A stretch of DNA of 64,000 nt from Candidatus Baltobacteraceae bacterium (lineage in GTDB: Bacteria; Vulcanimicrobiota; Vulcanimicrobiia; Vulcanimicrobiales; Vulcanimicrobiaceae): positions 62,001 through 126,000 of the forward strand of contig DATJTX010000018.1 of the NCBI GenBank assembly GCA_035502855.1. Direction: 5' to 3'. Under the pieces are notes generated by a model. It did not search any database and was not told the origin of the DNA. It saw nothing but the letters and a program-made list of their open reading frames with translations. Of this stretch, positions 16,710 through 24,679 are shown one piece after another. The position numbers and the translations under genes are program-made. Within the stretch, counting starts at the first letter, position 1. Each line of letters begins with the position of its first letter.

Positions 16710-16781
16710 GGGGCGTCTCGATGGTGTCGACGGTCGAACTGTCAATTCACGCCGCTGCGGGTTCGATTCCCGCACGCTCCA
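16710..16781 (+). ncRNA. tRNA/tmRNA-like sequence of unclear status
   Basis: GGGGCGT (16710-16716) pairs with ACGCTCC (16774-16780), a seven-base acceptor stem with one G-T pair and an A discriminator. A perfect T-arm GCGGG-TTCGATT-CCCGC sits directly before the 3' half. The 5' part contains GGTGTCGACGG, resembling the D-loop of tmRNA. The middle is only about 20 bases; a three-base-pair stem around CTGTCAA would put GTC at the anticodon position, but the stem is poor. No CCA is encoded. It could be a degenerate tRNA-Asp, an internally deleted tmRNA, or an integration-site remnant. The acceptor and T-arm are solid; function is not. Confidence 0.35.
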
Positions 16782-16839
16782 ACCCCGAAGCCTTGTCCCT
16801 CGGGAATTGGTGTGCTATCGTGAATTCGACAGTTCGGCC
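16732..16839. repeat. Near-perfect inverted repeat overlapping the tRNA-like sequence
   Basis: The 19 bases GGTCGAACTGTCAATTCAC at 16732-16750 recur in reverse complement at 16820-16839 with a single inserted base and one G-T wobble, 69 bases apart. The first arm is the middle of the tRNA-like element; the second lies beyond its 3' end. In RNA the pairing would compete with the tRNA-like fold. Confidence 0.8.
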
Positions 16840-16851
16840 GTACGCCATCAG

Positions 16852-16890
16852 CAAGCCGCCCTCGACCACGGGGGCGGCTTGTGCGTTTGC
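16852..16890 (+). terminator. Hairpin downstream of the tRNA-like element
   Basis: CAAGCCGCCC (16852-16861) pairs exactly with GGGCGGCTTG (16872-16881) around a 10-base loop, followed by TGCGTTTGCTTT on the + strand. It could end a + strand RNA starting near 16710. It also lies 11 bases past the stop of the acyl-CoA dehydrogenase gene on the other strand, where there is no T run. Confidence 0.55.
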
Positions 16891-16891
16891 T

Positions 16892-18055
16892 TTAGTCTAA
16901 TTTTCCCAACAGGGACCTTGCGATGATGATGTGTTGGATCTCCGAGGTACCTTCGTAGATCTCGGTGATCTTGGCGTCGCGGTAAAACCGCTCGACCGGA
17001 AATTCCGTCGTGTATCCGTAGCCGCCGTGAATTTGAATCGCTTCGGCGGCGGCTTTGCGCGCGGCGGTCGAAGCGAACAGCTTCGCTTTGCTCGCCTCCA
17101 CGACGAAGGAGCGGCCGGCATCGGCCAGCGCCGCCGCGCGGTAGACGAGCAGACGCGCGGCATCGAGATCCAGCGCCATCTGCGCGATCTTGAACGAAAC
17201 ACCTTCGAACGCGCCGATCGCGCGGCCGAATGCCACGCGATCCTTGGCAAATGCGACCGAATGGTCGAGGCACGCGCGGAGAATACCGGTCGCCTGCGCG
17301 GCGATGCCGATTCGGCCGCCGGCGAGCGCGTTCATCGCCGAACCGAAGCCGTCGTTTTCGGCGCCGAGGAGCGCGGTCGCGGGGACGCGCACGTCGTCGA
17401 ATGCGAGATCGCAGGTATTGCTGGTGTGAATACCGAGCTTCTCCGTGATTTTCTCGACGACGATGCCCGGCGTTGCGTTGTCGATGATAAACGCGCTGAC
17501 GCCGCGCGCACCGCCGCCCGCGGTTCGGAACATCCCCATGGTGACACCCGCAACGCTGCCGTTCGTGCACCATTGCTTGCGCCCGTTCAGGATGTACTCG
17601 TCGCCGTCGCGCTTGGCGCTCGCGCGCAGCGCCGCCGCGTCCGAACCGCAATCCGGCTCGGTCAGCGCGAATGCCGCGATCGTATCTTTCGCGCCGAGCT
17701 TCGGAAGCCAGTCGCGCTTCTGCTCCTCGGTTCCCAATCGCGCGATCGCCGAAGCGATCATCGAGTGAACCGACAGCGTGACCGCACTGCCGGCGTCGAC
17801 GCGCGCGATCTCTTCGACCGCGAGCGCATAGGCAACATATCCGGCTCCAACGCCGCCGTACGCCTCCGGCACCACGATGCCCATGATGCCTGCGTCGTTC
17901 AGCTTGGTGAAGAGTTCTCGCGGAAAGATATGCTCGCGATCCCACCGCGCGATGTGCGGGGCGATCTCGCGCCCTGCGATCTCGGCGGCGAGCGCGGCAA
18001 TTTGCCGCTGTTCGTCGGTGAGGTCGAACTGCGCCCGGGCAGAGGAATCGATCAT
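16892..18055 (-). CDS. Acyl-CoA dehydrogenase
   Basis: A 387-residue FAD enzyme of the short/medium-chain acyl-CoA dehydrogenase family, normal in length. The FAD and substrate loops are FALTEPDCGSDAAAL and KQWCTNG in the middle. The catalytic base is the Glu of KITEIYEGTSEIQ near the C-terminus, and IHGGYGYTTEFPVERFYRD is the conserved segment before it. It oxidises an acyl-CoA to the enoyl-CoA and passes electrons to ETF. The thiolase gene ends 12 bases upstream on the same strand, so the two are probably one fatty- or branched-acid degradation operon. Chain-length preference cannot be read from the sequence. Confidence 0.93.
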   Translation of the reverse strand: MIDSSARAQFDLTDEQRQIAALAAEIAGREIAPHIARWDREHIFPRELFTKLNDAGIMGIVVPEAYGGVGAGYVAYALAVEEIARVDAGSAVTLSVHSMIASAIARLGTEEQKRDWLPKLGAKDTIAAFALTEPDCGSDAAALRASAKRDGDEYILNGRKQWCTNGSVAGVTMGMFRTAGGGARGVSAFIIDNATPGIVVEKITEKLGIHTSNTCDLAFDDVRVPATALLGAENDGFGSAMNALAGGRIGIAAQATGILRACLDHSVAFAKDRVAFGRAIGAFEGVSFKIAQMALDLDAARLLVYRAAALADAGRSFVVEASKAKLFASTAARKAAAEAIQIHGGYGYTTEFPVERFYRDAKITEIYEGTSEIQHIIIARSLLGKLD

Positions 18056-18067
18056 GAACGAGGGGCT

Positions 18068-19435
18068 CTAGGCGACCTTCACGAGCAGCGCGTCGCCTTG
18101 ACCGCCGCCCGAGCAAAGCGACGCGATGCCGTAACCGCCGCCGCGCTTACGCAGCTGGTTGATCGTCGTGGCAACGAGCCGAGCACCGGACGCGCCGATG
18201 GGATGACCCATCGCAACCGCGCCGCCGAAGAGATTGATCCTCTCCTCGCCGATACCAAGGTTGCGCGCCGACGTGATCGCGACGTTGGCAAAGGCTTCGT
18301 TGATCTCCCACACCGCGATGTCGCTCGCGCGCAATCCATACATGTCGAGCAGTTTCTGCGCCGCCATGGCCGGCGTGAAGCACAGATAGGGCGAGTCCCA
18401 ACCGACGCCGGCGTGTCCGAGCACGGTCGCAAGCGCTTCGTGGCCGTGCTCGCGTGCATAGGCAGCATCCGAAAGGATCAACGCTGCTGCACCATCGTTG
18501 ACGCCCGGTGCGTTACCGGCCGTCACCGTGCCGTCTCGCTCCAGCGGTTTGAGCTTCGCCATCGCTTCGTAACTCGCGTCGGCGCGCACCGCTTCGTCGC
18601 GATCGACGAGCGTGAACGGCGCATCTCCGGTGACGAACGGAGCCCACGACGCATACTCGAGCGTGAAACGCGCCGACGGTTCGTGATCCCAGATCATGTC
18701 ATCCTGAGGTGCCCCGGAGGGGCCTCGAAGGGCGCCGACGGTCGCCGGCACACGCGTTTTCCCCAGCTGCGGCAACGCGTCGACGACGATCTTTCCCTTC
18801 GCTTTGGTCGCGACCCGAATCGGAACGATCTCGTCCGCGAAGTTGCCGGCTTCGTGTGCCGCGTGCGCGCGCCGGTGACTCTCGTAGGCGAATCGGTCTT
18901 GGTCCTCGCGCGGGAGTCCCAGCTCGCCGGCGACGAGATTTCCTTGTGCGGCCATCGTCATCGGAAAATACTGGTCCCACAACCCGTCGTAAATCATCTC
19001 GTCGATCAGCTTGCCGTCGCCGAAGCGGTAGCCGCTGCGCGCGTCCTTGAGCAGATAGGGCGCGTTCGACATCGATTCCATGCCGCCGGCAGCGATCACC
19101 CGGTTGGCGCCGGCGTTGATCAAGCGCATAGCCGTCGCTACCGCCAGCAGCCCCGAGGCACAGACTTTATTGAGCGTTTCCGCCGTAACGGTTTTGGCTA
19201 GGCCCGATTTGAACACGACCTGCCGCGCAGGATTTTGACCCACGCCGGCTTGCAACACCTCGCCGAACGCGGCATGTTCGACATCCGAGGGATCGACGCC
19301 GGAACGCTGCAGCGCTCCGACTAAAGCGGCAGCCCCCAGCGTCGTCGCGTCGAGGGAGGCGAGGGCACCACCCAATTTGCCGAACGGCGTGCGGGCGAAG
19401 GAAAGAACGACGGTTTGGGATTCCATGAGAGCCAT
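18068..19435 (-). CDS. Acetyl-CoA acetyltransferase (thiolase) with an in-frame repeat insertion
   Basis: A 455-residue thiolase; the family is usually 390-400. The nucleophilic Cys is in LNKVCASG near residue 93, with NEAFAN, GHPIGASGAR and the second Cys in SLCSGGGQGDA in the C-terminal half. The extra length lies between the GKIVVDALPQL strand and the DEAVRADASYEAMAKLKPL segment. Part of that insert (GALRGPSGAPQDDM) is translated from a genomic palindromic repeat at 18697-18734. All catalytic residues are intact, so the enzyme is probably active in condensing or cleaving acyl-CoA. A second ATG three codons in is an equally possible start. Confidence 0.93.
   Translation of the reverse strand: MALMESQTVVLSFARTPFGKLGGALASLDATTLGAAALVGALQRSGVDPSDVEHAAFGEVLQAGVGQNPARQVVFKSGLAKTVTAETLNKVCASGLLAVATAMRLINAGANRVIAAGGMESMSNAPYLLKDARSGYRFGDGKLIDEMIYDGLWDQYFPMTMAAQGNLVAGELGLPREDQDRFAYESHRRAHAAHEAGNFADEIVPIRVATKAKGKIVVDALPQLGKTRVPATVGALRGPSGAPQDDMIWDHEPSARFTLEYASWAPFVTGDAPFTLVDRDEAVRADASYEAMAKLKPLERDGTVTAGNAPGVNDGAAALILSDAAYAREHGHEALATVLGHAGVGWDSPYLCFTPAMAAQKLLDMYGLRASDIAVWEINEAFANVAITSARNLGIGEERINLFGGAVAMGHPIGASGARLVATTINQLRKRGGGYGIASLCSGGGQGDALLVKVA
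18697..18734. repeat. Palindromic repeat inside the thiolase reading frame
   Basis: TGTCATCCTGAGGTGCCCC at 18697 and its continuation GGAGGGGCCTCGAAGGGCGCC to about 18734 form a CCCC/GGGG-centred hairpin. The TGTCATCCTGA end matches the intergenic repeat at 5267-5278 and, inverted, the one at 4917-4929. It keeps the thiolase frame open. Confidence 0.7.
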
Positions 19436-19476
19436 AACTCGTGGACGCTTCGGGAAGGCTGCAGTCCTTTACTTCC

Positions 19477-20361
19477 CTACGCCTCCTCACTGCGGCAGAT
19501 GATGATCCCGCCCGGATCGCAGTGCTCGGTTTCGAGCTGAATCGTGACGTGGCCGATACCGTAGCGCGCTGCCAGCTCACGGCGCAACAGCTCGAGAATC
19601 CGTCCACCGAACGAGAGCTGGCCTTCATCGAGCAACAGATGCGCCGACAGCGCGTGCGATCCGCTGCCGATCGTCCATACGTGAAGGTCGTGCACCGCTA
19701 GGACGCCGCCGATCGCCCGTATCCGTGCCTCGACCTCGGCCGTATCGATTCCAGGCGGGGTTGCCTCGAGCAGCACCTCGCTCGCGTCGCGCAGGACGCG
19801 CGCCACGCCGATCACGATGATCGCCGCAACGAAGAGCGAAAGCAGCGGATCGATCCACGCCGCACCGGTTACGGCGATCAGGACGCCGCCGACGATCACC
19901 GCGGATGCACCGAGCGAATCACCCAACACGTGGGTGAGCGCAGCGCGCAGATTGTGGTTCACGTGATGCTGACCGCTCAAAATCAGGCCGGTGCTCACAT
20001 TCACCGCTAGGCCGATTGCGGCGACGATCGTCATGGTGAGACCGTGCGGCTCGACCGGTGCGCGAAAACGCAAGACGGCTTGATAAGCCAGAATCGCGGT
20101 CGCGCCCAGCAGAATCGCGCTGTTGGCGAGCGCACCCAATACCTCGATGCGACCGTACCCGAAGGTCTTGCGGCGGTTGGCGCGGCGCTGTGCGCCGAGC
20201 GCGGCGAGGAGCGCAATCCCGAAAGCGAACACGTCCATGCAGACGTGCACGGCGTCGGTCGTGAGCGCGAGACTGTGGGAAATCGCGCCGCCCCAAAACT
20301 CGAGCACCGCGACGCCGGACGAAAGCATCAACGCGAGAGTGAGACGGCGGCGCGTGGACAT
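19477..20361 (-). CDS. Cation diffusion facilitator metal exporter
   Basis: A 294-residue CDF protein with six predicted membrane helices (about residues 8-200) and a cytoplasmic C-terminal domain. The transport-site histidine/aspartate pairs are visible in TM2 (DAVHVCMD, His39 and Asp43) and TM5 (THVLGDSLGA). The C-terminal part has VLAVHDLHVWTIGSGSHALS, the conserved dimer/metal-sensing segment. CDF proteins exchange Zn2+, Co2+ or similar ions for protons across the inner membrane; His/Asp ligands favour zinc. It ends in a Cys-containing tail. It lies between the thiolase and a methyltransferase, separated from the latter by six bases, so co-transcription is likely. Confidence 0.92.
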   Translation of the reverse strand: MSTRRRLTLALMLSSGVAVLEFWGGAISHSLALTTDAVHVCMDVFAFGIALLAALGAQRRANRRKTFGYGRIEVLGALANSAILLGATAILAYQAVLRFRAPVEPHGLTMTIVAAIGLAVNVSTGLILSGQHHVNHNLRAALTHVLGDSLGASAVIVGGVLIAVTGAAWIDPLLSLFVAAIIVIGVARVLRDASEVLLEATPPGIDTAEVEARIRAIGGVLAVHDLHVWTIGSGSHALSAHLLLDEGQLSFGGRILELLRRELAARYGIGHVTIQLETEHCDPGGIIICRSEEA

Positions 20362-20367
20362 CGAACC

Positions 20368-20967
20368 TTACTCGCGCAGGCTTTTCAACACCAATATCGC
20401 GAGCATGGCGCCGAACGTGGCGAACGTCCGGCTCTCCGCGTCGCGAATCACCTTCGGATCCCAGCTGCCTTCGCCGTCTGCAGCGGGCTGCGCTAGCGGA
20501 ATCACCGGCGGCACGCGCTCGCAATAGCGCTCGAACGCCTCACCGAACTGCGAACGCAAGAACGCTTCTTCATGCGGAACGATCGTGGCATAGACCGCGG
20601 CCATCGCGGCGAGCGACCCGCCGACGAGTGTGAGTTTGGTCGCGAGGCGATTGTGTCCGGTGAACGCGAGCGCGAAGCCGAGTGCGGTGACGAAGTTTCC
20701 GACGTAGAGCGGATTGCGCACGTGCGCGTAGGGACCGGCGGTCACCAGACGCGGCGCTTCGACTTCGTCGCCGCGCGTGGTCACGCCGGAATAGCCGACG
20801 GCCCAGCAGCGCACGAGTTCGCCGGCGATCGCGATCGGAAGCCCGAGCCCGACGCTGGTCGCGCTGGGTTTTCCGAACGCGGCGAGAAGCGCGGCCGGAA
20901 CGGTGAGCAGCAAACCGCGATTCTTGAAGACCAGCGCCTGCAGATCGTCGTTACGTCGTTCGTCCAT
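20368..20967 (-). CDS. Isoprenylcysteine carboxyl methyltransferase-type membrane methyltransferase
   Basis: A 199-residue membrane protein with four to five hydrophobic segments. TAGPYAHVRNPLYVGN in the middle is the conserved SAM-binding stretch of the ICMT/PEMT-like family, and EEAFLRSQFGEAFERYCERVPPVIP after it is the second hallmark. Bacterial members methylate lipids or small substrates at the inner membrane; the substrate here is unknown. The gene lies six bases after the start region of rmd on the same strand, so it may belong to the sugar operon. Confidence 0.8.
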   Translation of the reverse strand: MDERRNDDLQALVFKNRGLLLTVPAALLAAFGKPSATSVGLGLPIAIAGELVRCWAVGYSGVTTRGDEVEAPRLVTAGPYAHVRNPLYVGNFVTALGFALAFTGHNRLATKLTLVGGSLAAMAAVYATIVPHEEAFLRSQFGEAFERYCERVPPVIPLAQPAADGEGSWDPKVIRDAESRTFATFGAMLAILVLKSLRE

Positions 20968-20973
20968 GGGATG

Positions 20974-21879
20974 TTAGCTCTTGGCGGCGGCTTCGTAGAT
21001 ATCCCGTATCGACGCCGCGAACGGAACGCGCGGTTCCCAGCTCGTAGCCGCGCGCAGCTTGCTCGCATCACCGACTAAAATCGGAACGTCGGAAGGCCGC
21101 GCGCGCGCCGGGTCGTCGCGTACTTCAACCGGCACGTGCGCCGCAACGATCAATTCGCCGAGCACCTCGCGAATCGAACGCGCCGTTCCACTGCATACGT
21201 TGTAGATCTCGCCCGATCGGCCGCGTTCGGCGAGGGCAATGTACGCTCGCACGACGTCGCGCACGTCCAGAAAATCGCGTTTCGCATCGAGGTTCCCGGC
21301 GTAGAGGAGCGGCGGCCCGCCGGCCGCGATCGCCGCCAGCTGCGAGGCAAAATTCGCAACGGCGAAACGATCGCTCTGCCCGGGACCGATATGGTTGAAG
21401 GCGCGCGCGACGACAACGTCGAGTCCGAGACTGCCCGCTTCGCCGAGGAGGAGCATTTCCGCGGCGGCTTTGCTCGCCGCATAGGGATTCGCCGGCGCCG
21501 GCGCGCACGTTTCGCGTAAGGGAAACATCTCGGGCGGCTGCGAACCGTAAACCTCCGCCGAGCTCGCGAAGACGAGGCGCACGCTCGAGTCTCGTATCGC
21601 CTGCGCGACGTTCGCCGTACCGCGCACGTTGGTCAGATACGTGGCCATCGGCGCAGCAATCGAATCGGGCACGAAGGTCGAGGCGGCGAGATGAAAGACG
21701 ACGTCGGGATTGCCGAGATCGATGGCGGCGCGCACGCTCGCGAGCTCAGTAACGTCGAGCGGAAGCACGTGTGAATCGGCCGGACCGCCGCAGGCCAGCG
21801 TTTCGTATCCCGCCTCGCTCAGCGCATCGACCAGATATCGGCCGACAAACCCCGTCGCACCGGTTACGACCGCGCGCAT
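20974..21879 (-). CDS. rmd: GDP-4-dehydro-6-deoxy-D-mannose reductase
   Basis: A 301-residue extended SDR protein. The NAD(P) loop is VVTGATGFVGRYL at the N-terminus, followed by FHLAAST, SSAEVYG and the catalytic Tyr-Lys in NPYAASK. The segment VVARAFNHIGPGQSDRF is typical of Rmd-type reductases, which give GDP-D-rhamnose (or the talose epimer). The gene directly follows gmd (three bases apart) and so uses the product of the dehydratase. Identification as Rmd and not another reductase relies on the FNHIGPGQ segment and this linkage. Confidence 0.85.
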   Translation of the reverse strand: MRAVVTGATGFVGRYLVDALSEAGYETLACGGPADSHVLPLDVTELASVRAAIDLGNPDVVFHLAASTFVPDSIAAPMATYLTNVRGTANVAQAIRDSSVRLVFASSAEVYGSQPPEMFPLRETCAPAPANPYAASKAAAEMLLLGEAGSLGLDVVVARAFNHIGPGQSDRFAVANFASQLAAIAAGGPPLLYAGNLDAKRDFLDVRDVVRAYIALAERGRSGEIYNVCSGTARSIREVLGELIVAAHVPVEVRDDPARARPSDVPILVGDASKLRAATSWEPRVPFAASIRDIYEAAAKS

Positions 21880-21882
21880 CGC

Positions 21883-23871
21883 TCAGCGATGCGCGAGCAT
21901 CGAGAGGCGGTCGAGGTCGGCGCGCACCATCATCTCGACCAGCTCTTCGAAGGTGATCTGCGGCTCCCAGCCCAAGACGCGCTTCGCCTTGGAAGGATCG
22001 CCGATGAGCAGATCGACCTCCGCCGGCCGCACGAAGCGCGGATCGATCTTGACGTACGGCTGGTAGTCGCCCAATCCGGCGCACTCGAACGCGATGCGCA
22101 CGAAGTCGCGAACGCTATGCGTGCGACCGGTCGCGATCACGAAATCGTCGGGATTGGTCTGCTGCAGCATCAGCCACATCGCCCGAACGTAATCGCCGGC
22201 GTAGCCCCAATCGCGCTGCGCGTCGAGATTCCCCAGACGCAATTCTTTTTCGAGTCCGAGTTTGATGCGCGCGACGCCGTCGGTGATTTTGCGCGTAACG
22301 AATTCTTTTCCCCTACGTGGGGAGTTATGAATGATCAGCTCCCCCACACCCGCGTGAAACCGCCCGGTCTCAGTGGTTAGGTCGTAGAGCCAGCCATCGA
22401 AGTGCGGATGTTCGACGACGCGCTTCACCTCGCCCAGGTCTTTTCGCAGGTGAGCGCCCTTATTCCCGATCGGATTCGGAGAACGAAGATTCGCCGAATA
22501 GAAGGGGCCGGGGCGATCGGGTGGTCCAACCTCGACGTTAAGCACGACCTCCTGGTCGAGCGCCTTCCGCGCCATCCACCATAAGCCCATGGCCAGTACC
22601 GGCGAATTCGTTTTGAAGTTCTTGTATCGGTACGTCCCATTTCCGGCCTTGAGGCCATCCGTCGCATTGTAGCCCTCGAGAAATGCGCGCCAAACCGCCT
22701 CGCCGCCATTGAGAATAACGCGCGGCACGCGCTCGTACCCGTCGCGGGTGTAACATTCCTCGCGTAGCCACTCGATGAAGCGAGGCGCCCCGTTCAACGC
22801 CAGTGCACCAACGATTGACCCCGCCCGGAAGCCCGACGCAGTTGCGTTATACGACGCCCGGCCAAGCGTCTGACGCTCCCAAACTTCCGCAAAAAATGCG
22901 CGACCGTCTTCTTGCTTCGACGCGGACCCGTCGCCAACGAAAGCGCCAAGCATCCACGCGAACTCGAGTCCGGGATTCGTGAAGGACGGCGCCTCGGGCA
23001 ACGCCGCACGCTGCATACGGTCGCCGCACTTCACGTGCTTCGATGGGCGCTCTCCGTCGGCCGTGTACATTACATGATCCGCCGTCAGCGTGACGGTGCC
23101 GCAGCGCGCCTCAATGCGGCGAACACCCTTGTTAGCGACAACCGGCCGGTGCCTGTACGCGGTCCCGCCGAGAACGCGAACGAATCGCTCGCCGTCCCAG
23201 ACTTGCAGATCGTCGAAATCGAAACGCTGGACGTTTGACCCTTTCTCGCGTACGTGCATTACGTCGCCGATTGGCACCACATCGACGATATTGCCGCGCT
23301 TTACGATAATCGGTGTCGTGGCTGGGACCGACTCGTGATTGAACAGGATTCCGCTCAGCGCAAACATGTCGTATGACTCGCGGTAGTTGACCGTGATCCA
23401 GTGTCCGTAGACTTTTGCAACTCCGTACGGGCTGCGCGGATAGAACGGCGTCGTCTCGCTCTGCGGCTTTTCGACGACCTTGCCGAACATCTCCGAGCTC
23501 GACGCCTGATAGAAGCGGATCGACGGATCGGTCGCGCGGATCGCCTCGAGCACGCGGGTTACGCCGAGCGCGGTGAACTCGCCGGTGAGCACCGGCTGCT
23601 GCCAAGAGGTCGGAACGAACGACTGCGCCGCGAGATTGTAGACTTCGTTTGGACGCACGCTGTTGATGATCGAGGTGATCGAGGTTTGGTCGAGCAGATC
23701 GCCCGAGACGAACTCGACGTCGTCGACGATGTGCTGGATGCGTTCGTGGACGTCGGTGGACGTGCGGCGCGTCATCCCCACGACACGGTAGCCCTGGCCC
23801 AGCAACAATTCGGCAAGATAGGAGCCGTCTTGCCCGGTGATCCCCGTGATCAGCGCGGTTTTCTTAGCCAA
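21883..23871 (-). CDS. gmd: GDP-mannose 4,6-dehydratase interrupted by an intein
   Basis: A 662-residue precursor. Residues 1-180 and 517-662 together make a normal Gmd of 326 residues. The NADP loop is LITGITGQDGSYLAELLL, the catalytic set lies in SSSEMFG and SPYGVAK, and the family motif NHESPRRGKEFVTRKI is split after NHE by residues 181-516. The rejoined enzyme converts GDP-mannose to GDP-4-keto-6-deoxymannose, the substrate for Rmd downstream. A TTG start is used, preceded by GAGGGG. Activity depends on splicing, since the insert falls in the active-site/dimer loop. Confidence 0.95.
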   Translation of the reverse strand: MAKKTALITGITGQDGSYLAELLLGQGYRVVGMTRRTSTDVHERIQHIVDDVEFVSGDLLDQTSITSIINSVRPNEVYNLAAQSFVPTSWQQPVLTGEFTALGVTRVLEAIRATDPSIRFYQASSSEMFGKVVEKPQSETTPFYPRSPYGVAKVYGHWITVNYRESYDMFALSGILFNHESVPATTPIIVKRGNIVDVVPIGDVMHVREKGSNVQRFDFDDLQVWDGERFVRVLGGTAYRHRPVVANKGVRRIEARCGTVTLTADHVMYTADGERPSKHVKCGDRMQRAALPEAPSFTNPGLEFAWMLGAFVGDGSASKQEDGRAFFAEVWERQTLGRASYNATASGFRAGSIVGALALNGAPRFIEWLREECYTRDGYERVPRVILNGGEAVWRAFLEGYNATDGLKAGNGTYRYKNFKTNSPVLAMGLWWMARKALDQEVVLNVEVGPPDRPGPFYSANLRSPNPIGNKGAHLRKDLGEVKRVVEHPHFDGWLYDLTTETGRFHAGVGELIIHNSPRRGKEFVTRKITDGVARIKLGLEKELRLGNLDAQRDWGYAGDYVRAMWLMLQQTNPDDFVIATGRTHSVRDFVRIAFECAGLGDYQPYVKIDPRFVRPAEVDLLIGDPSKAKRVLGWEPQITFEELVEMMVRADLDRLSMLAHR
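22324..23331 (-). other. Intein with homing-endonuclease-like domain (within gmd)
   Basis: 336 residues, Gmd positions 181-516. It begins with Ser1 (SVPATTPIIV), has a block B-like TLTADHVMYT with the conserved Thr-x-x-His near its residue 85, and ends with WLYDLTTETGRFHAGVGELIIHN followed by Ser+1. These are the splicing blocks A, B, F and G with the terminal His-Asn. In the middle LGAFVGDGS and, later, FLEGYNATDG match the two dodecapeptides of LAGLIDADG endonucleases. Ser1 and Ser+1 imply ester-based splicing. Removal restores NHE-SPRRG exactly. Confidence 0.92.
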
Positions 23872-23896
23872 ATCCCCTCATCGTTCTGGAGCAGGT

Positions 23897-24002
23897 GTTC
23901 TGAACTCGTGACGAACCGAGCGTTAGGAGCGCAAGGCCGTGGCGTGCAAGAGGCACGCGAGGCCTTTCGCGACGACACGAACGGCCGTCACTAGTTCAGA
24001 AC
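23897..24002 (-). repeat. Long inverted repeat with nested hairpin between PilZ gene and gmd
   Basis: GTTCTGAACTCGTGAC (23897-23912) is repeated in reverse at 23987-24002 with one mismatch. Between them AAGGCC...GGCCTT and GCGTGC...GCACGC pair to make a nested stem-loop. The right arm contains the last codons and the stop of the PilZ gene. It could be a processing or termination structure between the two genes. Confidence 0.6.
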
Positions 24003-24665
24003 CTGGATCGTCGTTCCTTGGTCGTCGAAGACGAACCGCGTCTCGTAAATCTCGGCGCCCTCGGGACCCACGACCTTCGACTGAATCGTGAGCCGGTGCA
24101 CCAGCGCGTTGTTATGGCGCACGACACCGGAGTAGAAATACTGGACGAGCGGGGTTACGTTCTCTTGCAGCGGCGCGAGGCGGCGGCGCTCGACCAACAT
24201 GTTCAGCAGGCGCTCTTGCAGCGCGATCGGCAGAAGCCGGTTCGCGTCGTCGGGCGTCATGCGCACCGTTACCAGCTCTTCTTGCGCCTTGTTCGCCTCC
24301 GCAACCGGCTTGTCGGTGGTGTAGCGAATGATCGCGTCCCAGTCATCGGCCGAGATACCGGTGAAACGCATGCCGTACCGCCACACCGACTTGCCTTGAT
24401 GCGAGACGGTATCTTGCCACACGGCTTTTGCGCGCATTCGAATGACGCGCGTTTCAATCGTCGCGCGTACTTCGAACTCGTCGCGGCCGACCGGTTCTTG
24501 CGTGAGAACGCACAAACCGCCGCCACTAATATCCAGTCCGATCGCGGGCTTTTGTGTGAGCCCCCCGTCGACGGAGACCGTCGCCCGATACGGTTTCCGT
24601 TTGCGTGGATATTTACGTCGGTTGGCATCCTTGCCCGTGAACCAGCCCAGTAGGTCGCTGAACAC
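23991..24665 (-). CDS. PilZ domain protein with C-terminal extension
   Basis: A protein of about 224 residues. The c-di-GMP motif pair is RRKYPRKRKPYRATV near residues 15-30 and GLDISGGGLCV about 25 residues later (DxSxxG). The PilZ barrel is followed by about 110 residues with no recognised family, containing a region rich in Arg and Leu and ending DDQGTTIQVLN. The GTG at 24665, 15 bases after the kamE stop, is my preferred start, because the longer frame lies inside kamE; the ribosome site is weak. No membrane segment is seen. Its place beside kamDE and gmd gives no clear target. Confidence 0.72.
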   Translation of the reverse strand: MFSDLLGWFTGKDANRRKYPRKRKPYRATVSVDGGLTQKPAIGLDISGGGLCVLTQEPVGRDEFEVRATIETRVIRMRAKAVWQDTVSHQGKSVWRYGMRFTGISADDWDAIIRYTTDKPVAEANKAQEELVTVRMTPDDANRLLPIALQERLLNMLVERRRLAPLQENVTPLVQYFYSGVVRHNNALVHRLTIQSKVVGPEGAEIYETRFVFDDQGTTIQVLN

Positions 24666-24679
24666 GCCTGCGGTATTGG

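Noticed and set aside
16710-16781. Calling this a functional tRNA-Asp(GTC)
   Set aside because: The anticodon stem has only three pairs and the D-arm is abnormal, so the amino acid identity cannot be supported.
15409-16926. 505-codon + strand frame opposite sucC
   Set aside because: The reverse strand encodes a full, conserved SucC; the + frame is Arg-rich and domain-free, as expected of a shadow in GC-rich DNA.
16931-19201. 756-codon + strand frame opposite acyl-CoA dehydrogenase and thiolase
   Set aside because: Both reverse-strand genes have intact active-site motifs and family length; the long frame spans two genes and has no motif.
18068-19435. Thiolase as a pseudogene because of the repeat
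   Set aside because: The frame is open throughout and both catalytic cysteines, the GHP and NEAF motifs are present.
21883-23871. Gmd as a frameshifted or chimeric gene
   Set aside because: The insert has clean intein splice junctions and the two exteins join exactly to a family-length Gmd.
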